A stretch of DNA of 64,000 bases from Cryptomeria japonica (lineage: Eukaryota > Streptophyta > Pinopsida > Cupressales > Cupressaceae), in NCBI RefSeq assembly GCF_030272615.1, contig NC_081413.1:602952709-603016708 (forward strand), read 5' to 3'. Below are positions 10,470-21,538 of this stretch, piece by piece. Both the position numbers and the translations under genes were made by a program. The first letter of the stretch is position 1, and each line of letters begins with the position of its first letter. The notes beneath the pieces are model-generated. The model did no database searches. It had not been told where the DNA came from and was given only the letters and a program-made list of their open reading frames with translations.

Positions 10470-11700
10470 ATTAAAGCAGCTCCACAAGGCACAACCTCCA
10501 TCCCAAAGCAGTATAATCTTGTAGAGCAGTTAGATAAGGTGCCCACACTTATATCCATATTAGAGCTTTTGTGCCTATCCCCATCTCATAAAACAATCTT
10601 GGATCAAGCTCTCCAAGAAGCGACAGTCCTTGCCAATCTTAATAAGGATCAATTTCAAGCTATGGTTGGTAATCTGAGGTCATCACCATGTCTCACTTTC
10701 TCTGAAAGTGACAATACATCCTTCCAACAACCTCATAACACCTCACTCCACATTGAAGGATTTATCAACCAACACGGGATCAAGCGATTCTTGATTGACA
10801 ATGGCGTTGGTCTGAATATATGTACATTACAGTTGGTCACAACATTGGGATATGCAATAGAATCAGTGGACCCTAAAAAAAGATAACCATAAAAGCCTAT
10901 GATGATGCAGAGCGTTCTTCAAAAGGAGCAGTTGTGTTACCAATCCGAGTGGGCTCAGTGGTGAAGCACATCATCTACCAAGTTCTGGACCTTCCTCTGC
11001 GATATAATTTGTTGTTATGAAGACCTTGGATACACGCCATGCAAGTCGTGCCATCTACCTATCATCAGTGTATCAAGTTTCCCCATAACGATGTAGAAAT
11101 CACAATCCTGTGCGATGCAAATCCATTTGCATAGTGTAACAATATTAACCATCAGCGAGAGATTACTGTTCCTAACAACAAAGAAGCTATCCCATCCACA
11201 TCATAAATTGGTCTAGCCTCTCTTTCTAGCTCAAACACCCCTATACCAAATCAAGAGAAGTTGAAGATGAAAATGGCAGAGGAAGGACCTAGGGAATATA
11301 ATCTAAGCCAACTCTTTTTTCTTGGGCAACTACCCACTTCCCCTAGAACTTATGGAAAACCTCAAAGGTTACTTCAACCACCACTGGTCAAGCCAGCATG
11401 CACTTTGGCGCCTTTTATCCTTGGAAAAAGTCAAGAAGAGGAGACCAGAGATGAGGACCTAACATAATAGATCTATAAAGACCCTATCACCACAGAAATC
11501 CCACAGGCTAAGCTTCCTACAGATCAATATGGAAAAGGACTTACCATTATGCAAAGAATGGGATATGATGGTCAGAGTGCTTTAGGACCTTGCAAGCAAG
11601 GATGACACAAGTCGTTGAAACCAGAATTAAAACCCAAAGATAGCACTGGCATAGGTTTTCAAAAGGAGGCTCTTCCTAAGCTCAGATTCAAGGGGAAACC
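10470..11700 (+). pseudogene. Tat aspartic protease region followed by a G-patch-like motif
   Basis: The retropepsin-like active site reads LIDNGVGLNI (10788-10817), where D-S/T-G or a variant is usual. After a frame change near 10880 the domain continues with a flap/strand region and RPWIHAMQVVPSTYHQCIKF (11020-11080), preceded by an in-frame TGA. Further on, MGYDGQSALGPCKQG at about 11555-11605, followed by PKDSTGIGF, has the glycine spacing of a G-patch, an RNA-binding motif also found after the protease in some retroviruses. The region carries at least three stops and two frameshifts. The protease would cleave the Gag-Pol polyprotein. Confidence 0.65.
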
Positions 11701-12546
11701 CAACAAACCTCTATATCAACCTAATACTCTAAAGAGGCCACCCTTGATTATATCAGCAGCACCAAGAACCGCACCAACTACCCCAACAAGGCCGAGAATC
11801 CCATCAATATCATCCACAACACTACTCACACCGCTAAAAATACCTGCAAGACCCATTATTCCAATAGTAGCACCGATAATACTACCTGCAACACCAATCA
11901 TCCCACCAATCAAACCAACAATCCCATCGATAACAACAACAATCGCACAAACCTCGTATCTCGATCAACAACATCAGTACCATCAACAACATCACCATCG
12001 GAAACAACAGTAGCGCCAACAATATTGATACTCACAGTAATGGCATCCCCAACACCAATAATCCTATCAGCAACACCATCAATCTCATCCATAAAAGTGC
12101 ATAAACCCGTGACCAATGCACTATTCAATACAAAAGATATCCCAACATGGTACAGTAACTAGATGTTAGAAAGTGATTCGGAGACCGACTCTCATGAGTG
12201 GGAATTTGATTCAGTGAACCTAAATACTTCAGATGAGGAAGATACATTGCCTCCCTCACCCCATAAGGATATCCTAGTTTACGGGGAGGCATGGATTAAA
12301 ACCTTTTGGGCTCCTGAGCCAAAAACACCTTCCACAGGTCGTACATCAAATCTGACACCAAAATCTAACAAGGAGAGTATCATCGATGAACTTCGCTAAT
12401 CTATCTTAACCCTCACTGACACCTCCTCTGAACTTAACTTAATTGATGAGGTAATGCCCATTGTTTATCCTGAACTCATCAAATAGAACCAACATAATCC
12501 CCCATTCCTTGACCAATTCCAAAATGATGAGGCGATCATTGACTTT
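11700..12546 (+). pseudogene. Low-complexity Pro/Thr/Ile and acidic linker of the Tat polyprotein
   Basis: From 11750 to 12130 the DNA is built from ACC, ATC and ACA triplets and would encode Pro/Thr/Ile/Ser-rich sequence. It shifts frame repeatedly, as expected from slippage in triplet repeats. From 12163 an acidic segment (SDSETDSHEWEF, TSDEEDTLPPSPHKD) leads into RT, with stops near 12399 and 12484. It has no catalytic motif and probably acts as a spacer between protease and RT. The antisense ORFs here are shadows. Confidence 0.5.
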
Positions 12547-14340
12547 TTGGAACTATGGGATAACATACCAAGCGGGGATCACAAAGTTGGATTCACCATC
12601 GAACTTAATAGTGTAGCATACTTTGTGGTGGATGCTAAACCTTTTAGCTGCAAAAATATCATGATAAAACATGTATCTTCCAATGAAAACCACACTGTGG
12701 CACTGTTTGATCCCAAAAAAGTAAAAAGAAAGAGCATATCCAATGGTGAAAACCTCTCTAAGGTGCCTGAGGATGAAAGGTTTGACATCCTCCCCTCCAG
12801 TACAAATCAGGAATGATCAATGATCCTCATCGAGGAAACAAATGAATTCAATGTGGAAACCCTTGAGACTCCTCACCAAATACATCTGGCATCTCTTTTA
12901 ACTCTAGAGGAACAGTCTAAATTTTTAAAATTCTTCCAGAAATGTCAGATCAACTTCACATGGTCATATGTAGACATGCCTGGTCTAGATCCTAATTTGG
13001 TCATGCATTCCCTCATTTTGGCAGAAGGAGCTAAGCCTGTCAAACAGAAGCTTCGCAAGATGCACTCCCAGATTGCAGTACTAGTCAAAGCAGAACTTAA
13101 GAAACTCTTGGATGTTGGTTTCATCTAACCAATCGATTATGTAGATTGGATCTCCAACATTGTACCTGTCAGCAAACCAAATGGGGGCATCCGTGTCTAT
13201 ACTGACTTCAAAGATTTTAACAAGGCCTATCCTAAGGATGACTTCCCCCTACCAAACATTGACATGATCGTGGACCTAACAACAGGACATGCCATGCTTT
13301 CTTCTATAGGTGGCATTTCAGGGTACAACCAGATAAAGATCGCACCAGAAGATCAACATAAAATCGCCTTCACATGCCCATGGGGAACATATTGTTGGAA
13401 TGTGATGCCTTTTGGTCTAAATAATGCAGGGGCAACCTATCAAAGAGATATGACCACCATCTTTCATGATATGATGCATACCATAATGGAGGATTATGTC
13501 GATGACTTACTGGCAAAATCATTAACAAGAGAAGGTCATCTGGAAATATTAGATAAAATCTTTGACAGACTAGAAAAATATCATGTTCGATTCAATCCAA
13601 AGAAATGTGTCTTTGGAGTAACCTCAGGGAAGCTTCTAGGATACATTATCTCAAGCAAAGGCATTGAAGTAGATCTGGAAAAGGTCAAAGCAATCATGGA
13701 CATGCCACCTCCCAAGAACATCAGTCAGTTAAGGACACTACAAGGGCAGCTAAAATCAATCTGAAGATTCATTGCACGACTGGCAAATAAGTGTCACCCC
13801 TTTAAACATTTGTTACACAAAAACATCCACCTTCAATGGGATGCTAGAGGCCAGCAAGCATTCCAGATGCTCAAGGATTATCTCATGAATACATCGTTGT
13901 TGATCCCACCAGATCCAAGTAGACCACTATTGCTCTATATTTTAGCTACAAATACGGCATTAGGAGTACTGTTGGCACAACACAATGCAGAAGGGAAAGA
14001 GCGTGTTGTATACTATATCTCTCGCACACTGGTCGACTATGAACTCAATTACACACCTATTGAGCGAGCTTGCCTAGTAGTTATTTTGGCAGCCACTAAA
14101 CTGAGGCACTACATGTTGACGCATAAAGTACAACTCATTGCAAAGATCGATCCACTAAAGTACTTACTCAACAAAGTAGCATTGATAGGCCGCTTGGCCA
14201 AATGGGTGATGATTCTGAGTGAATTTGACATTGAGTATGTGGATCATAAGGCTATCAAGGGCCAAGTTATTGCAGATCAGTTGGCCAATGCACCCCTCAT
14301 AGACGATCATCCTCTTGTTTCTAACTTCCCAGATGAAGAG
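12547..14340 (+). pseudogene. pol: Tat reverse transcriptase and RNase H, disabled
   Basis: One phase runs from 12547 to 14589 with stops at 12814-12816, 13126-13128 and 13762-13764. RT fingers and palm are clear: ISNIVPVSKPNGGIRVYTDF, then WNVMPFGLNNAGATYQR, then the catalytic YVDD at 13495-13506 (EDYVDDLLAKS), then KCVFGVTSGKLLGYIIS. The connection and first RNase H follow from about 13810 (ALGVLLAQHNAEGKERVVYY, TPIERACLVVILAATKLRHY), ending near 14300. Together these would copy element RNA into DNA and degrade the RNA strand. The catalytic aspartates remain, so loss of function comes from the stops and from upstream frameshifts. Confidence 0.9.
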
Positions 14341-14349
14341 ATCTTCATG

Positions 14350-14730
14350 ATCACAACAGCACAACCTTGGAAGTTATACTTTGATGGCTCATATACTAGA
14401 CATGGCTCGGGGGTAGGCATTCTTTTTATTACACCTCAAGGTGACAGCATCCCAAAGTCATACAGGCTAACTTTTCCATGTACAAACAACATAGCAGAAT
14501 ATGAGGCCTTGATCACAGGACTCAGATTAGCCATACAATGGAAACTGAAAGAGCTACAGATATATGGCGACTCCCAACTAGTCATCTGACAAGTCATAGA
14601 TGAGTATCAAACCAAGGATGATAAACTCATGTCGTACAAGAAAATGGTGGATATTTTAAAAGCATCATTTACAACTATCACCTTCGAGCAGATACCCAGA
14701 TATCAAAATTGAGTTGCTGATGCCATGGCT
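14350..14730 (+). pseudogene. Second (archaeal-like) RNase H of the Tat element
   Basis: WKLYFDGSYTRHGSGVGILF gives the first catalytic Asp, CTNNIAEYEALITGLRLA the Glu and LQIYGDSQLVI the second Asp, in the order and spacing of an RNase HI fold. A second RNase H after the usual one, before integrase, defines the Tat lineage among plant Ty3/gypsy elements. TGA codons follow at 14587-14589 and about 14710-14712. Both sit where an Arg codon (CGA) would be natural. Confidence 0.85.
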
Positions 14731-16116
14731 ACAATTGCATCTCTCTTAGATCTTCCAAATAATTCAACACGCTACGAGTTCTTGGTACAACATCTTTGGA
14801 TTCCCGCTTATGATATCCCCGAATCCAAGATGATATGTCACCTTGTCGGTTCTGAATCCCCATGGTATGGTGAGTTCTACGCCTACCTACATGATAACAC
14901 ACTTCCTCCTAACCAATCCAATAACCAACGCAAAACCTTCATTCGCCAAACTGCTCGATACACCATCATTATTGAAACCCTATACCGACGCAGTCTTGAT
15001 GGTACTCTTCTTCAATGTTTGGAACAGGATGAGACAACAAAGGCCTTGGAAGAGGTACATGAAGGAATTTGTGGGACTCACTCAAGTGGTCCTTCATTAG
15101 CAAAGAAGATCATGTGTGCTGGATACTATTGGCCATCCATGGAAAAAGACTCCTATTATTTTGTTAGAAAATGCAAGAAGTGCCAAGTTCACAGAGACTT
15201 GATACATGCACCAGCACAAGAATTGCAACCAATCACAACACCATGGCCCTTTTGTCAATGGGGACTTGACCTTGTGGGTAAAATCCATCCATCTTCATCC
15301 AACGGCCACAAACTTATCATTACCGCCACTGAATATACTTCACAAAGTGGATCGAAGTTGTTCCACTTACCCAAGTTACCAACAAGCATATCGCCTCATT
15401 CATCCTTAAATACACATCATTTGTTGGTATGGTGTACCCATGTCCATCATCACAGATAATAGACTTCCTTTCAAAAATCAGGATGGCTATGAGCCCTGTG
15501 AGAGGTTTCACATCCAACACCGCTTTTCCACTCCCTATTACCCACAAGGCAATGGTCAGGTCAAAGCATCACACAAGAACATATTGAGAATGCTCAAGAA
15601 GACAATCAACGATGTTTCTTGTGATGGGCATATTCAATTAAATCCAACACTATGGGCGTATCGAACTAGCATTCGAATCCCTATAGGTGCAACTCACTGG
15701 TCTATGGCCCAAAAGCCATTCTTCCTATCGAGGTTGAGATACCATCTCTATGGGTTTCTTTGCATAATCTGATAGATGATGAAGCATATCGAGTATCACG
15801 TCTTCAAGACTTGGAGCTACTTGATGAAAGGCGACAAGCTGCATACAACCAACTCAAGGCCTATCAATAGTGCATGAGCAGAAGCTATAATCATCGAGTT
15901 AGACCATGTACATTTGAGGTAGGTGATCTTGTTCTCAGGGAAAATCCTCAAAACCAACCAAATAGAGAACATCAAGGAAAGTTTGAATCTAATTGGCTGG
16001 GTCCATATGTTATCACTACGATATTTGGGTCTGAGGCATATCAGTTGGCTACTTCAGAAGGAGAACTGCTAGCAGATCCGATCAACAAAATGCACCTCAA
16101 ACAGTTTCATACATAG
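14725..16116 (+). pseudogene. Tat integrase, frameshifted and lacking its catalytic Glu
   Basis: The N-terminal HHCC zinc domain is visible (HEGICGTHSSG, then KCKKCQVH). The core begins with WGLDLVGKI (first Asp). Phase shifts occur near 15335 and 15425. The second Asp lies in SIITDNRLPF (about 15440-15470). The third acidic residue is missing: the conserved Glu after NGQ is Lys (GNGQVKASHKN). Another shift near 15770 leads to the C-terminal domain at 15874-16116 (FEVGDLVLRENPQNQ, KFESNWLGPYVITTIF). Integrase inserts element DNA into the genome. The stop after FHT at 16114 ends the polyprotein. Confidence 0.88.
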
Positions 16117-18590
16117 TTGTACAGAGCATCAGGCTTCAGTACATACCAGAAAAACACCAAAACATTCAGATAAAAGTCCTCAAGAAAATCAAAATCAAAA
16201 TCAAAATAATAAAGAGAAAAATCATGCATCCGAATGGTGAACAACCACTCTGGTGGCACCTTGGGTAAGTGCGATGGTGAAAACCTGGCAAACAGGCGCC
16301 ACTCATAAAGGCTAAGGCTCCATTGTCTTTCAAACTTGTTGCGATCGCATTCATTGCATCCATTCATCCATTAGTCCAACCATGGCTTGTTATTGATCTG
16401 CAATCAGGGATAGTACTTCATGCGTCCTGCATCCTGCTTTTCATAGTCATATCTAAACTGGGGCCAATGCTCTTAATCTATTGATGGAAATGGATTCTAA
16501 ATTGCTTATGATTCATCAAGTTCTTCATTCAAAACTGTCTCACAAAATTCAAAAATATTCAAAAAACACTCACAAAATTCAAACACATCGTAAAACATCA
16601 AAAATCAATCAAAAAAATAGCAAACACATAAAATCCTTTGTACATACACATCGCAAACAGAAACCAAACAAACATTTTTCACTACCCAAACAATGATCAT
16701 TTATCAAATCAACCACACAATCAACGCAGGTACACACAATTCTCTTAAACAAGGATGCATCCTTCCTTACCAAAACAAAGACATGATAACATTTTCTTTG
16801 ACAATAATTTTTTTTTTAAGCTATCAAGTACTTGGTCAGTTTGATAAGTTATTTATTCATTTATATCAGGTTCCTACACTACTTCGGGATATCCACAAGT
16901 GATTAGAGTAGTCGGGATGGTTCCTAAGTATCATTTGTTTATTGTCTGCAAATTGTTCCAATGAAGTTCTAGGGCATGTACTAAGGGTGTCTACGTGGGA
17001 AGTTCACTAAGCTGCGTGATCATATGTGAAAATATAGTCATGGATCACTATGGCTTACTGACTACAATGTATACCTCAACCATCTACACATGAACCAAAA
17101 TGGAGGGTCCATATTCTTTTATCTATACTACTTTCTTACAGGTACATGCTCCAAACTTGATTCCTATTGCCTCGTCCAAGATTGATACTACCATTTCTCA
17201 GTGATGAAAAATAAAGCTCTATGGATCGTCATTCCATCTCATCTATTTATATTGCATTCTGTTGCATATCGCCCATCCAATTATCATTCATTAATCATAT
17301 TTTGTATGCAAATGTGAACAAGTTAAAATACGAGAGGTTATTTAATATAAATTGATCTTGGATACAATCATAATGGAGTTCTCTGATACATCATCTTTGC
17401 ATCATGCAAATTCTCACCAACTTGCATTCATATATCATGAATGCATGGCATTATCATTCCATTACATTTAGTGGCATTTCAATGCATCTAGTTCATTATC
17501 ATTTACTTGCATGTCGGTTCATTACATCCATTTTAGGTACTCATTTAAGTGCATCTAATATCATTTAGTTGCATTCATTATCATCATTGCATCATTTCAT
17601 CATTGCAATAAGGGCATTTTAGATTCATTTGGATAAATTTTCAATCATTTTATTTACTTCCATTGTTAGACATTAACGTACATTCATTTAGTCATCTAGG
17701 TACAATTAGTTGTATCTTAAATCATTAAATATCATTCATCATCATTTAAGTTTGTTTAAAGTACATTCATTTAGATTCATTTAGTTGCATTCATTTGTAT
17801 TTATTTATCTATTAGTCAAATACATTCATCTATCCATCCAGTGTATTCTTATACTCATTCATTTTCATTCTCATCTTAAAGTTTCACCAGGATTCATTAA
17901 GATGCATCTATTTTCCTTTTAAAAAGCATTAAGGTGCAGTTACTCATTTTCCATTAGATACATTTGTTTTATTAGCTTGCATTTAAAATCATGATCATGT
18001 GTTTAGATTCATTTTCACATTTTCGATCATTTCCATCATTTAGTTGCTTACTTACATACATGTTAGGAATCATTTAAACATGCATTTATTCCTAAAACAG
18101 TACATTCTAATCATTAGTTGCATTCATCTAGAAACATACATTCCATATGCATTAACACGTGTTCATCCATTTACAACACATTCATCTTGAAAACATACAT
18201 AAATACATTCATCTAGATTCATATTAAACACATGCATCATTTACTCATATCATCAAATCATCATTATCTTCAAAACATACATCATTATCATTACATCATA
18301 TGCATAGCAAAATATGAAATCATCCATAAAATATACACATGTCACCTACATACACATATTCGCAGTATCCATCCAGTAACCTGCATACACATGTTAGCAA
18401 CTCATCCATAAAACATGCATATAGAAATCATCTCATCGACATATGCATATAGCAAGTAAAAACATCTCATATAAAAGAATAAACTCATAATCATCATCTT
18501 GCATGAACCCATACATATCATCAATATGCATATCATCACAAAATATGGGATCTCCTCATATATCACTTCATATACCATCTCGCAAAAACA
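16117..18590 (+). other. Non-coding spacer of the Tat element with CATT-rich low complexity
   Basis: No coding signature on either strand. From about 17220 to 18580 the sequence is dominated by ATTCATTTA, GCATTCAT, CATCATT and ATACAT words in irregular order, an old degenerate simple repeat. Tat elements often carry a long non-coding region downstream of integrase, and this fits that position. Confidence 0.6.
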
Positions 18591-19047
18591 TACATGTATC
18601 AGAGTACAATGATGTCAAAAAATATATCGGTTACCAAGAGCCATCCAAGTCATAGTCCAAAAAAGACAATGTCACAAGTACATAAGTGCTCTCAAATGGC
18701 ACTCTGGCTAGATGTTGCACCACCATCACCCCCTACACCACCACTACCCCCTGCTCCACCCGCACTATCTCATCATGGAGGACCCATAACACCACCACTG
18801 CTCTGCATCCTCTAAGACCACTCTAATCTTGCTTGACGCATCTGTGAATAACTCAGTGCCCGCTAACTAGATGGCACCACCTACTCATATAAACCTCGCC
18901 AGTAGTCAATCTCTCCCCCTACCCGCTGGAGTGCACTCAATAACACATCCGACGGACCATGTCCCTGTGCTCCCTCCAAGACCCGAACTCTCTCCCGCAG
19001 CTAGATCACCCTATACACAACATCATCCCACTCTCACCTCACTACTA

Positions 19048-20765
19048 TCAACTCTGACTCTCGTGCAAACAACTTAACATCTCTAGCTGCAACCTCTGCC
19101 TCCATCTCCTCCATCTTGCCTGGGCTACTGTAAGACGAGTCTGCAAATATACTATCATATGCTCTCGCAGGTCTCCTCCTCCCATCCTCATAGGATCCTC
19201 TCCACCTGTAGCTCCCTCTCCTCCACCTGTAGCTCCCTCTCCCATCTCCATAGGTGCCTCTCCCTCCTCGAAATCCCTGCCGCCTACTCTGACTACTCCC
19301 TGAATCAAAGGACCCTGTGAGAGTCGCAATGGCTACCCGCCCCTCCCTCTCCTCTGTAGTCGACCTCCTCCACCACCTTCACCTCCAAATCCACCCCCTC
19401 CACCCCCTCCTGCTCCCCCAAAGCCTCCTCCACCATCCCCTCCTCCTCCATCACCTCTATCTCCTCCTCCTCCATCACCTCTACCTCCTCCTCCTACTCC
19501 TCTGCCTGCTCTCCTCCTTTGTCGTTGTCTCCTATCATCCTCAAAAGATGGTACTGACTCAGTTGGATCTGAAAGGTGCGAAATAGGATGCGCGGCACAA
19601 TACTGCGTATACTCCTCTGTCACTCCTGCATCCACAATCCCTGGCCTCATATGCCATGGTCTCGCCTATAAGGTCCAGAAATCGGCTAAGGTTTGATCAT
19701 ACGGTACTACTGGCCCCCACTGGAATCTCTCTCGTACCGCCCATGCATATTCCCCTGATCCCCTCGGCAAATCCTGCCTCTACCTGAACTGTCTCATCAC
19801 TCTACCTGGTACCTGTCTCTCTACATTGTAGGATGTCCTACCAATCAAAAACCATGTCATAAAAACATACGGCAAGGCCTCTGCATCATCCTCCCAAGGC
19901 TCACACTCAATATATAGCCTCCATATCAATGTATCCAAATCATCTAATGCCCGCCGCCACCACTCCAACTTCCCCAAGTGGGGCTGACTCATCATACCTC
20001 TGTACATATACACATAGGGTTGATTTGTTGCCCTAAATCTCAGACACACCTGCAGTGTAATTGGCAGGTGCTCCCATGCCCAAATATGTAGCAAAGTAAT
20101 GTCGACCCCCAGAGAACTTGTCTCCCGGTATACCACCTCATGCAACTCCTTGTATAAGTGTGACAGCACGCATGGTCCCCATACATAGCGGGTCCCATCT
20201 ATCACCATGTGCTCAATAACTTGGCCCCAACCCATGACCAGTTCATGCGATCATCGATCGAGGCACAGTAAACCCCCGACAATGCCTGATAATACCGTTG
20301 GTAATGGCTCATATAAAACCGCTATCTCCTCCCATGCGATTGAGCCATCATGAATGTAGACGTCCTCCGCGAACATCCGTTGTCCCTACACCTCGGTCAT
20401 ACATCACTAGCTCCCCTCAGATAGGAATATGCAAAATCCGCCACACATCCTCTAGTGTAACGGTCATCTCTCCCATCAACAAATGGAATGTGCAGGTCTC
20501 ATTGTGCCACTGCTCAACTAATGTTGTCAATAATCCATGATTTGTCTGAATCATGAGCATGTGCATCGTGTCATATAACCCAGTCATTGCGACGCAATCG
20601 ATCTTCACCTCGGTCAACTGATCTTGCAACTGCTATGTGGCCAGATGTCACTCCCACATCTGTAAAATGGGCAAATCCTCCTACACACATCAACATTATC
20701 ATCAGTTGTTTTGTTTCAAACTTTCTTAAGTTTAAACCTAGACTATCAACAGATACTTTGATCAA
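19048..20765 (-). pseudogene. Antisense plant mobile domain (PMD) gene carried by the Tat element, degraded
   Basis: Reads leftward, opposite to gag-pol. The N-terminal PMD block LVEQWHNETCTFHLLMGEMT followed by TLEDVWRILHIPI lies at 20417-20520. After a TGA and a frameshift near 20240 the second block follows: RYVWGPCVLSHLYKEL, LLHIWAWEHLPITLQ, and YNVERQVPGRVMRQFR (20190-19780). In the same phase a tail follows with a Gly/Arg-rich segment (19470-19340) and a final heptad-like segment ending at 19048. Stops at 19780, ~19665 and 19333 are TAG, and one at 20417 is TGA. PMD proteins (MAIN and MAIL1 in Arabidopsis) affect gene expression and transposon silencing, and PMDs occur in several transposon families. 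The start is uncertain; an upstream frame reaches 20765. Confidence 0.85.
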
Positions 20766-20944
20766 GTATCTTCGGGTCTTAACAGGTAAGCGATCATGGA
20801 AAACCTAGACTACAACAAGCATTTACCATAATGACTTAGTCTCAACGAGGCTGCTATGATTCAAAACAACTTATCCATCCATCCACCCAACACAGGCATC
20901 AGGAGGTCATTTTTCCTAACACTGGGGCATCTATTTTTTTTGGA

Positions 20945-21130
20945 CAATAGCGCTATTATGCTGACAATCATGCTAAAAACACTACACACTAGCGCTAAAA
21001 CAACAAAAGTGCTACAAGACCTATACAAAAGCGCTACAACATTGACTCAATAGCGCTAAAAATGCATTAGCGCTAATACTACTTTACGGTTGCGCTACAA
21101 TAACCGATAGCGCTATAGCGGCACAAAAGC
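20945..21130 (+). repeat. AGCGCT palindrome array, 3' copy, upstream of the antisense PMD gene
   Basis: AGCGCT occurs exactly at 20949, 20991, 21030, 21052, 21069 and 21109. Near versions AAAGTGCTAC, TTGCGCTAC and AAAGCACTA lie between. The usual context here is TAGCGCTAAAA, the reverse of the TTTAGCGCT context in the 5' array. It lies roughly 200-350 bp upstream of the PMD reading frame in that gene's direction, where a promoter or 5' leader would be. Confidence 0.75.
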
Positions 21131-21538
21131 ACTATTTTAGGTTACAACATTGTCTTGGTTGGACTTGGACACTTGCAAAAACATATAAAAAATACATGAA
21201 AAGCAAAAATTCAAATTTGTGTACTGCTGGTCCATAGTCATCTGGCCGCTGGAATTGATGGATCCGCTCTAGTCGATGATCTGCTATAGGTACCGGCATG
21301 CTGACTGCTACTCACCCTTTCACCAAAACCACTATCAGAGCTCTAAATCGCTGTGGAAATGGATGAAAATGACCCTGTTTTTACCCCTTCCCCTTCATAT
21401 ATATCCTTTCAGCCCTAAACCAATTTCACCCCACTCACCGCTGTGGTCCCCGTGAACTTCAACTGTCTCTCATTTCTCCGTTTTAACTCCAATTTCTTCT
21501 ATTCTTTCATCGTTATTGCTAAATTCTTATGTTCTACC
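21131..21538. other. Tat spacer up to the copia insertion point
   Basis: No gene seen. The Tat sequence runs up to the 5-bp site CTACC (21534-21538) and resumes after the same CTACC at 29108-29112. Confidence 0.6.

Noticed and set aside
11716-12128. Gly/Val/Ile-rich minus-strand ORFs opposite the Tat linker
   Set aside because: Antisense of ACC/ATC triplet low complexity in the plus-strand polyprotein linker.
19317-19586. Leu/His-rich plus-strand ORF
   Set aside because: Shadow of the Gly/Arg-rich tail of the antisense PMD gene; the conserved domain blocks are on the minus strand.
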